Assembly (NCBI RefSeq): GCF_011926545.1
Contig: NZ_JAATIT010000001.1
Span: forward strand, 186,001 to 250,000
Source: Sphingopyxis italica
Lineage (GTDB): Bacteria > Pseudomonadota > Alphaproteobacteria > Sphingomonadales > Sphingomonadaceae
Length of the DNA stretch: 64,000 bases
Direction of reading: 5' to 3'
The stretch's first letter is position 1; every line of letters starts with the position of its first letter. The position numbers were made by a program, and so were the translations under genes. Below are positions 33,846 to 41,638 of the stretch, piece by piece. The notes below the pieces were generated by a model that was not told the DNA's origin, ran no database searches, and saw only the letters and a program-made list of their open reading frames with translations.

Positions 33846-35092
33846 AGCGCCAGCGCCAATTGCTCGGGCGGCGGCGCAAAGCGCGCGCGCAGATCGGCGC
33901 TGTCGGTGAGTTTGCCGGGTCGCCAGTCGGGCGTGACGATGAAGGGCAACAGCTTCTTCACCGACGCGGTCAGCTTTGCCAGATCGCCGAGCCCGAGCTT
34001 CCCCAGCCGCCGCGCCGCGACGATGCGGTCGACCGCGCGCGTCCCCAGCCCCGGCACGCGCAGCAGCAATTCGCGCGGCGCGCGGTTGATGTCGACCGGA
34101 AAGGCCTCGCGCCGCTGCAGCGCCCAGGCGAGCTTGGGATCGATGGTCAGGTCGAGCATCCCTCCGCTCGCCCCCTCCATGATCTCGGCGCGCTCGAAGC
34201 CATAGAAGCGCAGCAGCCAGTCGGCCTGGTAGAGCCGGTGCTCGCGCATCAGCGGCGGCCGCACCGGCGGCAGGTCGCTGCTCGCGTCGGGGATCGGGCT
34301 GTACGCCGAATAATAGACGCGGCGGAGCTGATAGCCCGAATAAAGGTTGCTCGCGGTCTTCAATATATCGTCGTCGCGCGCGGCATCGGCGCCGACGATC
34401 ATCTGCGTCGATTGCCCTGCGGGCGCGAAGCGCGGCGGCCTCGCCTTGCCGATCAACCGACTCTTCGCCGCATCGATCGCGTCGTCGGCGCCGATGCGCA
34501 CCGACGCCATCGTCTTGCGGATCGTCTCGGGCTTCTTTTCGGGCGCGAAGCTCGACAGGCCCGCCTCGGTCGGCAACTCGACATTGGTCGACAACCGGTC
34601 GGCATAAAGCCCGGCCAGTGCGATCAACCCGGGGTCGGCGCCCGCGATCGTCTTCAGATGGATATAGCCCTGAAAGCGATGCTCCTCGCGCAATATGCGC
34701 GCGACCTCGACCAGCTGCTCCATCGTATAATCCTCGGAGCGGATGATGCCCGACGAGAGAAACAGCCCCTCGATATAGTTGCGCTTGTAGAAATCGAGCG
34801 TCAGCCGCACGACTTCCTGCGGGCTGAAGCGCGCGCGTTCGACATTGCTCGACGCGCGGTTGATGCAGAAGCGGCAGTCATAGATGCAGAAGTTGGTGAG
34901 CAATATCTTGAGCAGCGAGATGCACCGTCCGTCGGGCGCATAGCTGTGACAAATGCCCATGCCCTCGGTCGATCCGATGCCTTTCGTTTCGGTCGAGTCG
35001 CGTTTCACCGTCCCCGACGAGGCGCACGACGCGTCATATTTCGCCGCGTCGGCGAGCACGGCCAGCTTTTCGAGAATCGCTTTGGCGGACAT
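33842..35092 (-). CDS. Putative DNA modification/repair radical SAM protein
   Basis: 416 residues of the TIGR03916 type. The radical SAM cluster motif is CIYDCRFC (CxxxCxxC) near residue 68. The C-terminal third carries a helix-hairpin-helix, LLRVPGLGTRAVDRIVAARR, suggesting DNA binding. The N-terminal region has a further Cys in SCASSGTVKRD. It is the first gene of the repair operon, 18 bases downstream of a LexA box. The reaction is not known; a spore-photoproduct-lyase-like repair has been suggested only by fold. Confidence 0.92.
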   Translation of the reverse strand: MSAKAILEKLAVLADAAKYDASCASSGTVKRDSTETKGIGSTEGMGICHSYAPDGRCISLLKILLTNFCIYDCRFCINRASSNVERARFSPQEVVRLTLDFYKRNYIEGLFLSSGIIRSEDYTMEQLVEVARILREEHRFQGYIHLKTIAGADPGLIALAGLYADRLSTNVELPTEAGLSSFAPEKKPETIRKTMASVRIGADDAIDAAKSRLIGKARPPRFAPAGQSTQMIVGADAARDDDILKTASNLYSGYQLRRVYYSAYSPIPDASSDLPPVRPPLMREHRLYQADWLLRFYGFERAEIMEGASGGMLDLTIDPKLAWALQRREAFPVDINRAPRELLLRVPGLGTRAVDRIVAARRLGKLGLGDLAKLTASVKKLLPFIVTPDWRPGKLTDSADLRARFAPPPEQLALAL

Positions 35093-35110
35093 GACCCATG
35101 ACTAGCATGG

Positions 35111-35125
35111 GAACATAGAGAGAAC
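35111..35125 (-). promoter_or_regulatory. LexA (SOS) box of the repair operon
   Basis: On the minus strand GTTCTCTCTATGTTC fits the alphaproteobacterial LexA operator GTTC-N7-GTTC exactly. It lies 18 bases before the ATG of the radical SAM gene, so a bound repressor would overlap the promoter or the transcription start. The repair operon should therefore be DNA-damage inducible. Confidence 0.8.
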
Positions 35126-35147
35126 AAATAATCCAGGTTAAGTGCGC

Positions 35148-36689
35148 TTAAGCCTCGCGCCACCGCGCGGGCAGCGTGATGTCGACGACCAGCCCGCCGG
35201 GCTCCCAATGCCGTTCGATCGTGCCGCCGAGATTATTCTTGACGCTGCGCTCCATCAGCAACGTGCCGAAACTGGTGCGCTCGGGCACGGCGACTTCGCG
35301 GTCACCGCCGCTTTCGGCCCAGGTCAGGCGGAACCTGCGATCGTCGCTGCCCTCGGCCTCCTGCGTCCAGCTCACCTCGACCCGGCCGTTCGCGCCGGTC
35401 AACGCGCCATGCTTCGCGGCATTGGTCGCGAGTTCGTTGAAGAAAAGCGCCATCGCGACGAGCGCATTTTCGGGAAGCAGCAGGTCGGGCCCCGACCAGC
35501 GGATGCGCGGGAAGGCGGCCTCGACCTCGCGCAACAGCGCGTGCATCGACCCCGTCATGAAATTGGCGCCGAGCAGCACATTCTGCGCGCGGTTGAGCGC
35601 GTCGAGCCGGCTGCTGATCCGCTCGACATAATCGTCGACATCGCGCGCCGCGTGACGGGTGAGCGAGATGATCGCGCTCACCGTCGCGAACAGGTTGCGC
35701 ATCCGGTGGTGCAGTTCGCGCATCAGCAGATTGGCGTTTTCCTGGCGGCTCTTCTGCTCGGTGATGTCGATGCTGATCCCGGTCAGCCGCGCGTCGTTCG
35801 ACCATACGTCCCAGTCACCGCGCGACGCGATCCAGCGCATGCCGCGCTCGGGATGCTGGAGACGATGCTCGACCGAATAGGGAAGGCCGCCGTCGCGCGA
35901 TTCCTCCAGCGCGGCGGTCACCCGGTCGCGATCCTCGGGCGGCATGTGCGCCAGCAGGTCGTCGGCGGTGAACAGCGCACTTTCATAGTCGGCGCCGAAC
36001 AATTCGGCGACCGCGCCGTGCCACGACATCTCGCCGCTCTGCGGATGCAGCTGCCACGTCGCGATCCCCGAAAAATCGAGCGCGCGTTCGAGCATTCGCC
36101 GCGCCTCGTCGCGCTCGACGCCAATGCGGCGCAGGTCGGCTTCGGCCATGATAATGCCGGCGAAATCCTCCAGCCGCTCGAGCTCGGCGGCGGTGAGCGG
36201 CGCGCGTTCTTCGCGGTCGATCAGGCACAGCGTCCCGAGGATCGCGCCATTATAGGCGCGCAGCGGCACTCCGGCATAGAAACGGATATGAAGATCGCCG
36301 GTGACGAGCGGATTGTCGCGAAAGCGCGGGTCGCTCGTCACGTCGGTCACCACGACGGGCCGGCCCTCGGCAATGACATATTGGCAAAAGCTGATCCCGC
36401 GCGGCGTTTCCGCGGTGTCGAGACCATGGCTCGACTTGAACCACTGGCGGCATTCGTCGACGAGCGACACCAGCGCGATCGGCACGCCGAAAAGGTCGGC
36501 GACCATCTTGGTCACACGATCGAATGCCGGTTCGGGCGGAGTATCCATGATGCGATATTCGCGAAGCGTGTCGAGGCGCAGCCGCTCGGCCCGTTTCGCC
36601 TCTTCGCTGCCCCCATCCGACACTTGCCGTCCCCCGCCGTCGTGCGATGGCGCCCCATCGCTATATTCCCCGGGCCGCCGCTCTGCCAT
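35148..36689 (-). CDS. HWE/HisKA_2-family sensor histidine kinase with GAF and PAS domains
   Basis: 513 residues: a GAF domain (about 30-180, GISFCQYVIAEGRPVVVTD, FYAGVPLRAYNGAILGTLCLID), a PAS domain (about 190-315, MSWHGAVAELFGADYE, ISIDITEQK), then the dimerisation/His region LLMRELHHRMRNLFATVSAI and an HWE-type ATPase domain (FFNELATNAAKHGAL, SFGTLLMERSVKNNLGG). No membrane span. Its position beside phyR suggests it is a PhyR-phosphorylating kinase of the general stress response. The ATG at 36689 removes an unlikely 13-residue extension. Confidence 0.9.
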   Translation of the reverse strand: MAERRPGEYSDGAPSHDGGGRQVSDGGSEEAKRAERLRLDTLREYRIMDTPPEPAFDRVTKMVADLFGVPIALVSLVDECRQWFKSSHGLDTAETPRGISFCQYVIAEGRPVVVTDVTSDPRFRDNPLVTGDLHIRFYAGVPLRAYNGAILGTLCLIDREERAPLTAAELERLEDFAGIIMAEADLRRIGVERDEARRMLERALDFSGIATWQLHPQSGEMSWHGAVAELFGADYESALFTADDLLAHMPPEDRDRVTAALEESRDGGLPYSVEHRLQHPERGMRWIASRGDWDVWSNDARLTGISIDITEQKSRQENANLLMRELHHRMRNLFATVSAIISLTRHAARDVDDYVERISSRLDALNRAQNVLLGANFMTGSMHALLREVEAAFPRIRWSGPDLLLPENALVAMALFFNELATNAAKHGALTGANGRVEVSWTQEAEGSDDRRFRLTWAESGGDREVAVPERTSFGTLLMERSVKNNLGGTIERHWEPGGLVVDITLPARWREA

Positions 36690-36798
36690 GGATATGGTCC
36701 CTACAAAAGCATCCTTGCCGCGCAACAAGAAAGTGGTGACATTCCACCAACTTACACCGCAGCTCTCTGGCGTCCCGGCTGAATCTACGCTTTAGTGC

Positions 36799-36830
36799 GC
36801 GACAAGTTGCAGTCGAACCTGTCGCTTTTT
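36799..36830 (+). terminator. Hairpin with T-run upstream of phyR
   Basis: GCGACA (36799-36804) and TGTCGC (36820-36825) form a 6-bp stem with a 15-base loop followed by TTTTT. It sits before the phyR promoter, within the 209-base gap between the kinase and phyR. It may insulate the promoter or end a short upstream transcript; nothing else was recognised in this gap. Confidence 0.35.
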
Positions 36831-36844
36831 CGGCGTCCGTCAAG

Positions 36845-36870
36845 GGAACCGACCCGCACGGACACGCGTA
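36845..36870 (+). promoter_or_regulatory. EcfG-type promoter of phyR
   Basis: GGAAC (36845-36849), a 17-base spacer and CGTA (36867-36870) match the alphaproteobacterial general-stress sigma consensus GGAAC-N16/17-CGTT with one change. It lies about 29 bases before the phyR ATG, implying positive autoregulation. Confidence 0.65.
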
Positions 36871-36898
36871 TGACTGCTCTCAAGAGGGAGGTGTTTTA

Positions 36899-37693
36899 AT
36901 GACGTTGGGTGAGGAAATTCGGGGCCATCTGCCTTATCTGCGACGCTACGCGCGCGCGCTGACGGGGAGCCAGCAGCATGGCGACAATTTCGTTCACACC
37001 ACCCTCGAAGTCATCGTCGCCGCTCCGCACGAATTCCACACCGGCGACGGCACGCGGATCGACCTCTACCGCAATTTTCACCGCATCTGGGAAAGCGCCT
37101 ATATCGACGATGGCGAAGGCCGCGACGATGACGAGCATCCGCTGGTCCATGCCGCGCACCGGCGCCTCGTGCAGTTGACCCCGCTCGGCCGCCAGATCCT
37201 GCTGCTTACAGCGCTCGAGGGGTTTTCGGTCGAGGAGGCGGGGCTGATCACCGGCACCGACCGGCCGACGGTCGAGGCGCTGCTGACCGACGCGGTCGGC
37301 GAACTCGACCGCGAATCGCGCACCTCGGTGCTGATCATCGAGGACGAGCCGCTGATCGCGATGGAACTCGAACAGATCGTCCGCGACCTCGGCCACCGCG
37401 TCGCGGGAATCGCGACGACGCATGCGGACGCGGTCGCGGCGTTCGAGGAAACCGACGCCGGCCTCGTGCTCGCCGACATTCAGCTCGCCGACGGATCGTC
37501 GGGCATCGATGCGGTGCAGGACATCCTCGCGATCGCGCCGGTGCCGGCGATCTTCATCACCGCCTTTCCCGAACGGCTGCTCACCGGCGGGCGGGTCGAG
37601 CCGACCTTCCTGATCTCCAAGCCGTTCCGCGAAAATACGGTGCGCGCCGCGATCAGCCAGAGCCTGCTCTTTACCCCGCAGCTTGCGGCGTAA
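36899..37693 (+). CDS. phyR: General stress response anti-anti-sigma regulator PhyR
   Basis: 264 residues. The N-terminal half is a sigma-factor mimic (HLPYLRRYARALTGSQQHGDNFVH; TPLGRQILLLTALEGFSVEEAG) and the C-terminal half a receiver domain with SVLIIEDEPLIAMELE, the phosphorylated Asp in VLADIQLAD, and the PhyR-specific FITAFPERLL motif. When phosphorylated it binds NepR and frees EcfG. GAGGGAGG precedes the ATG. nepR and ecfG lie 1 kb further along the same strand. Confidence 0.97.
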   Translation: MTLGEEIRGHLPYLRRYARALTGSQQHGDNFVHTTLEVIVAAPHEFHTGDGTRIDLYRNFHRIWESAYIDDGEGRDDDEHPLVHAAHRRLVQLTPLGRQILLLTALEGFSVEEAGLITGTDRPTVEALLTDAVGELDRESRTSVLIIEDEPLIAMELEQIVRDLGHRVAGIATTHADAVAAFEETDAGLVLADIQLADGSSGIDAVQDILAIAPVPAIFITAFPERLLTGGRVEPTFLISKPFRENTVRAAISQSLLFTPQLAA

Positions 37694-37740
37694 CCCATAA
37701 GGGCGGCTCCGGCTTCCGGCGCCTCACCCGAAATTAAACC

Positions 37741-38295
37741 TCAATCCGGCGAAGGCCCGTTCGCGGTCAGATGGTCAACATTGTCCATGATCGACCGGAA
37801 TATCTCGCTCGACGGTATCTCGTCGGTGCTGCGCCGCGGCATCTCGCCGCTTTCGAGGATCGCCTGCAACGCGGCGCGGCCGCGCGAGACGCGGCTCTTC
37901 ATCGTGCCGACCGCGCAGCCGCAGATCGCCGCGCCTTCCTCATAGGATAATTGCCCGGCGCCGATCAGCACGAGCGCCTCGCGCTGATCGACGGGCAGCA
38001 GCAAGAGCGCGCGCTGCACGTCGGCAAGGTGCAGGCTGTCGTCCTGATCGTCGGGCGCGACGAGCAGCCGCTCGGCCGCCAGCTCGTCATAATCGGCGGT
38101 GAATTTCTTGCGCCGCATCTGCGACAGGAAACAGTTGCGCAGGATGACGAAGGCCCAGCTCTTCATGCTGGCGGGACCCGGAATATATTGCGCGCGCGCC
38201 TTCCACGCCTTCAGCATCGTTTCCTGCACCAGATCGTCGGCCAGGTCGGCGTTGCCGCACAGGCTGCGCCCGAACGCGCGCAGATGCGGCAACAT
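37741..38295 (-). CDS. ECF sigma factor, EcfG-like paralogue (true start probably upstream)
   Basis: 184 residues from the first ATG. Region 2 is PHLRAFGRSLCGNADLADDLVQETMLKAW, with SWAFVILRNCFLSQMRRKKF; region 4 is LPVDQREALVLIGAGQLSYEEGAAICGCAVGTMKSRV. It closely resembles the ecfG product at 38904-39539. In-frame codons before the ATG read LDDASFKRELAA, matching LSDSEFKALLAG of ecfG, so translation must begin earlier, yet no ATG, GTG or TTG exists before an in-frame stop. An ATC at 38355, seven to eight bases after AAAGG, is the best candidate. Convergent with phyR. Confidence 0.9.
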   Translation of the reverse strand: MLPHLRAFGRSLCGNADLADDLVQETMLKAWKARAQYIPGPASMKSWAFVILRNCFLSQMRRKKFTADYDELAAERLLVAPDDQDDSLHLADVQRALLLLPVDQREALVLIGAGQLSYEEGAAICGCAVGTMKSRVSRGRAALQAILESGEMPRRSTDEIPSSEIFRSIMDNVDHLTANGPSPD

Positions 38296-38616
38296 CGCGG
38301 CGAGTTCGCGCTTGAAGCTGGCATCGTCGAGCGGCTGAGGCGTTACGGTGCTGATATGATGGCCTTTGTCTGAACGCCCAATGTCACAGGCTTGCTATGG
38401 GCTTAACGTGCTGGGATTTCATTGCAAGAGCGCCAACCGCCGGGCGGACGTCCGCCGGGCACGATGAAGTCGCCGACGCGACATGATGACGGAGAGCAAG
38501 TCGCCACGCTCCTGAACGGCGGCCACAGGCCGGGCATGCTGTGACCCCTCACACGCTTCGATTAGGGCCGGTGTGGCTTCTTGGCAACGCATTCGTCGCA
38601 AAATACGATCGAGGCG

Positions 38617-38641
38617 GGAACTCGCGCGTTCTTTCCTCGTT
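38617..38641 (+). promoter_or_regulatory. EcfG-type promoter of nepR-ecfG
   Basis: GGAAC (38617-38621), a 16-base spacer and CGTT (38638-38641) match the EcfG consensus exactly. Transcription should begin near 38647-38650, at or just before the first nepR ATG. The rest of the 354-base gap after the ECF paralogue's ATG (38296-38649) holds that gene's upstream codons and no other recognised feature. Confidence 0.8.
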
Positions 38642-38649
38642 GCTCCCGC

Positions 38650-38904
38650 ATGGCTACGCAAGGCAACAACAGGATGAACGGCAAGGACGCCCCGCCCCCC
38701 TCGACCGGAGCGCCCCGCCGCGCGAACGGCGGCTTCCCCGGCACCGGCGGCGACCAGTGGCACCGAACGCTGACCGGGCGCCAGGCGCCCGAGCCGGTGA
38801 GCGCGAAGCTGCGCATGATCTATGGCAATATCGTTTCCGAACGGCTGCCCGAAAACATGCTCGATCTTCTGTCCCAGCTCGATCAGAAAAGCCCGAAGCA
38901 ATAA
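38650..38904 (+). CDS. nepR: NepR family anti-sigma factor
   Basis: 84 residues. The core SAKLRMIYGNIVSERLPENM followed by LDLLSQLDQ is the two-helix NepR signature that binds EcfG or phosphorylated PhyR; the N-terminal ~45 residues are disordered, Pro/Gly-rich. The ATG at 38650 coincides with the predicted transcription start, so the message might be leaderless; an in-frame ATG at 38674 (76 residues) would give a short leader. Its TAA overlaps the ecfG ATG by one base (TAATG). Confidence 0.92.
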   Translation: MATQGNNRMNGKDAPPPSTGAPRRANGGFPGTGGDQWHRTLTGRQAPEPVSAKLRMIYGNIVSERLPENMLDLLSQLDQKSPKQ

Positions 38905-39539
38905 TGACCCGAACCCCCGCCGCTGCGTCGCAGCCGCAGGCCGACACCCTGTCGGACAGCGAATTCAAGGCGTTGCTCGCTGGCGTCATTCCGCATCTGC
39001 GCGCTTATGGCCGCAGCCTGTCGGGCAATCCCGACCTTGCCGACGACCTGACGCAGGACACGATGGTCAAGGCGTGGGCTTCGCGCGAGCGGTTCGAGCG
39101 CGGCACGTCGATCAAGGCGTGGACCTTCGTCATCCTGCGCAACACCTTCCTGTCGCAGATGCGCCGCAACAAGTTCGTCGGCGAATATGACGAGACCGCG
39201 GTCGAGCGCACCATGTCGACCCCCGCGAACCAGGAGGACAGCGGCGAAATGGCCGACCTTCAGCGCGGGCTGATGGAATTGCCGCAGGATCAGCGCGAGG
39301 CGCTGATCCTCGTCGGCGCTGGCGGCCTGTCCTACGAAGAGGCGGCGAGCATCTGCGACTGCGCGCTCGGCACGATGAAGAGCCGCGTGTCGCGCGCGCG
39401 CGCCGCGCTCGAAGAGATTATGAACAGCGGTCAATTCTCGCAAAAACGCGCCGACGCGCCGCCGTCGAGCGAAGCGGTCGATGCGATCATGGACAGCGTC
39501 GAAACGATCACCGCGCGGCGCGAGGCGGCAAACCGCTAA
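38904..39539 (+). CDS. ecfG: General stress ECF sigma factor EcfG
   Basis: 211 residues of the ECF15 group. Region 2 holds PHLRAYGRSLSGNPDLADDL and TFVILRNTFLSQMRRNKF; region 4 holds LPQDQREALILVGAGGLSYEEAASICDCALGTMKSRVSRAR. It directs RNA polymerase to GGAAC-N16-CGTT promoters and is held by NepR. Coupled to nepR and preceded by its own promoter type, so the locus is autoregulated. A second EcfG-like gene lies just upstream on the other strand. Confidence 0.96.
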   Translation: MTRTPAAASQPQADTLSDSEFKALLAGVIPHLRAYGRSLSGNPDLADDLTQDTMVKAWASRERFERGTSIKAWTFVILRNTFLSQMRRNKFVGEYDETAVERTMSTPANQEDSGEMADLQRGLMELPQDQREALILVGAGGLSYEEAASICDCALGTMKSRVSRARAALEEIMNSGQFSQKRADAPPSSEAVDAIMDSVETITARREAANR

Positions 39540-39609
39540 GGACCCTCGACTTCGCGGCGCGGCGCGGCCAGAACAGGTTGTTCTTCCCCAGCCAAGCGAG
39601 CCTTTTCCG

Positions 39610-40800
39610 ATGAAAAATCTCCCGTCCCTCGCCCTCATCGCCGCGCTGGCCGTCGCCGCCTGCTCGGCGCCCGCCGCCACCGAGGCCGCCCCCGCCGATA
39701 CGGCGAAGCTCGACGCGTCGGGCGACCATCCCGCGACGCCGCTCGCCGATGCGCCCTTCACGGTCAAGGAGATCGCGAGCTTCAACGAACCCTGGGCGAT
39801 GACCTTCATCCCCGGCACCCGCGCCGCGCTGATCACCGAGAAATCGGGCAAGCTGAAACTCTGGCAGGAAAATGGCGCGACGCAGGACGTCGCGGGCGTG
39901 CCCGCCGTCGCCTATGGCGGTCAGGGCGGCTTCGGCGACGTGATCGTCGCGCCCGATTTCGCGACGAGCGGCACCATTTACCTCAGCTGGGTCGAAGCCG
40001 GGGACGGCGACACCGCCGGCGCGGTCGTCGGCAGGGCGAAGCTCGTTCAGGGCGCCGCGCCGCGGATCGAGGGCTTGCAGATCATCTGGAAACAGGATCC
40101 CAAGGTCACGGGCCGCGGCCATTATTCGCACCGCCTCCTCTTCTCGCCCGACGGCAAATATCTGTTCATCGGATCGGGCGAGCGCCAGAAATTCGATCCG
40201 GCGCAGGACATGAAAGCCAATCTCGGCAAGATCGTCCGCCTCAACCCCGACGGCAGCATCCCCGCCGACAATCCTTTCGCCGACGCTTCAAAATCTGATG
40301 GGGGCGGCGTCACCGCGCAAATCTGGTCGCTCGGCCACCGCAATATCCTGGGGCTGGCGTTCGACAGCGCGGGCAAATTCTGGAATCAGGAAATGGGGCC
40401 GAAGGGCGGCGACGAGGTCAATCTCGTCGCGGCGAAGGCCAATTACGGCTATCCGATCGTCTCGAACGGCGACCATTATGACGGCAAGGATATTCCCGAT
40501 CATCCGACCCGCCCCGAATTCGCCGCGCCGAAACTATGGTGGAACCCCGCGGTCTCGCCCGCCGGTCTCGCCTTCTATGGCGGCGACCTTTATCCGGGCT
40601 GGAACAACAGCCTGCTGATGGGCGCGCTCTCGGGCGAAGGCCTCATCCGCATGGCCATCGACGGCGACACGCTCCACAAGTCCGGCCGCTGGGACTTCGG
40701 CCAGCGCATCCGCGAGGTCGAGGTGCGCGATGACGGATCGGTCTGGCTGCTCACCGACGGCGAGGACGGCAAGCTGGTGAAGCTGGTGCCGAAGAAGTAG
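39610..40800 (+). CDS. PQQ-dependent sugar dehydrogenase (soluble aldose dehydrogenase family), lipoprotein
   Basis: 396 residues. A signal peptide ends in the lipobox AACS, so it should be anchored in the envelope. The six-bladed propeller starts EIASFNEPWAMTFIPGTRAALITEKSGKL and contains GRGHYSHRLLFSPDGKYLFIGSG (His and Arg at the PQQ site), SLGHRNILGLAFDSAG and WNQEMGPKGGDEVN (quinone and calcium ligands). It oxidises aldoses in the periplasm with PQQ; PQQ synthesis genes are not in the window. The ATG at 39610 gives the signal peptide directly. Confidence 0.9.
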   Translation: MKNLPSLALIAALAVAACSAPAATEAAPADTAKLDASGDHPATPLADAPFTVKEIASFNEPWAMTFIPGTRAALITEKSGKLKLWQENGATQDVAGVPAVAYGGQGGFGDVIVAPDFATSGTIYLSWVEAGDGDTAGAVVGRAKLVQGAAPRIEGLQIIWKQDPKVTGRGHYSHRLLFSPDGKYLFIGSGERQKFDPAQDMKANLGKIVRLNPDGSIPADNPFADASKSDGGGVTAQIWSLGHRNILGLAFDSAGKFWNQEMGPKGGDEVNLVAAKANYGYPIVSNGDHYDGKDIPDHPTRPEFAAPKLWWNPAVSPAGLAFYGGDLYPGWNNSLLMGALSGEGLIRMAIDGDTLHKSGRWDFGQRIREVEVRDDGSVWLLTDGEDGKLVKLVPKK

Positions 40801-40847
40801 CGGCGGTCCGGCTTTCGCCGCGGCGCAAGCATCACTATATCGTCCCC

Positions 40848-41597
40848 ATGATCCGCGGCTTCCTCACCCGACGCGCCGAATGGCCCGCGCGCGTTCCCGA
40901 TCCCGACGCGCTACCGCCGCTGACGCTGCTGTGGCGCGAGGTCGGTTCGCTCGCGCAAGCGATCGGCGGCCGCATCCGCCCGCTGCCGCCCGAGCCCAAT
41001 CCCGACAGCGAACATCCGCCGGTGATGGTGCTCCCCGGATTCCTGTCGGGCGACTGGGCGACCAAGGCCTTGCGCGCCGACCTCCGCCGCGCGGGCTTTC
41101 GCTGCTATGCGTGGGGCCTCGGCTTCAATCGCGGCGCGACCGCCGACATCATCGATCGCATCGACACCCGCGTCCAGTGGATCATCGACCGCACCGGCTA
41201 TGCCCCCGCGCTGGTGGGATGGTCGCTCGGCGGCATCTACGCCCGCGAATATGCCAAGCATCATCCGGACAAGGTCGCGCGCGTCGTCACCCTCGGCTCG
41301 CCCTTTTCGGGCAGCCGCCGCGCCAACCGCGCGTGGCGCCTCTATCATCTGATCGCGCGCCATCCGGTCGACAATCCGCCGATCGATTTCCACCCCGCGC
41401 CGCGCCCCGAAATGCCGACCTTCGCGCTATGGTCGAAACACGACGGCGTCGTCGCGATCGCCAGCGCGCGCGGGCTGCCGCACGAAAGCGACCGGCAGGT
41501 CGAGGTCGACTGCGGTCATATGGGCTTCGCCTACGCCCCGACCTCGGTCGCGGCGATCGTCAAGGCGCTTACCGAGGAAGTATCAGAGCCGGATTGA
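40848..41597 (+). CDS. Alpha/beta hydrolase (lipase/esterase-like)
   Basis: 249 residues. The first conserved strand is VMVLPGFLSGDWATKALR, the nucleophile elbow GWSLGGIYAREYA (Ser), the acid region FALWSKHDGVVAIASAR and the His in VDCGHMGFAYAP. It resembles triacylglycerol lipase-like hydrolases that lack a signal peptide, so it is probably cytoplasmic. It stands alone 47 bases after the sugar dehydrogenase gene. Substrate unknown. Confidence 0.85.
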   Translation: MIRGFLTRRAEWPARVPDPDALPPLTLLWREVGSLAQAIGGRIRPLPPEPNPDSEHPPVMVLPGFLSGDWATKALRADLRRAGFRCYAWGLGFNRGATADIIDRIDTRVQWIIDRTGYAPALVGWSLGGIYAREYAKHHPDKVARVVTLGSPFSGSRRANRAWRLYHLIARHPVDNPPIDFHPAPRPEMPTFALWSKHDGVVAIASARGLPHESDRQVEVDCGHMGFAYAPTSVAAIVKALTEEVSEPD

Positions 41598-41627
41598 TCC
41601 TCCCTGTGGCGAAGCCATGGGGAGGAC
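41596..41627. terminator. Convergent-gene hairpin, ATCCTCCC/GGGGAGGAT family
   Basis: GATCCTCCCTGTGGC and the facing GCCATGGGGAGGAC pair imperfectly between two converging genes. Three more members of the family lie at 50519-50549, 53697-53733 and 56228-56359. Confidence 0.6.
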
Positions 41628-41638
41628 TTCCGAACTGC

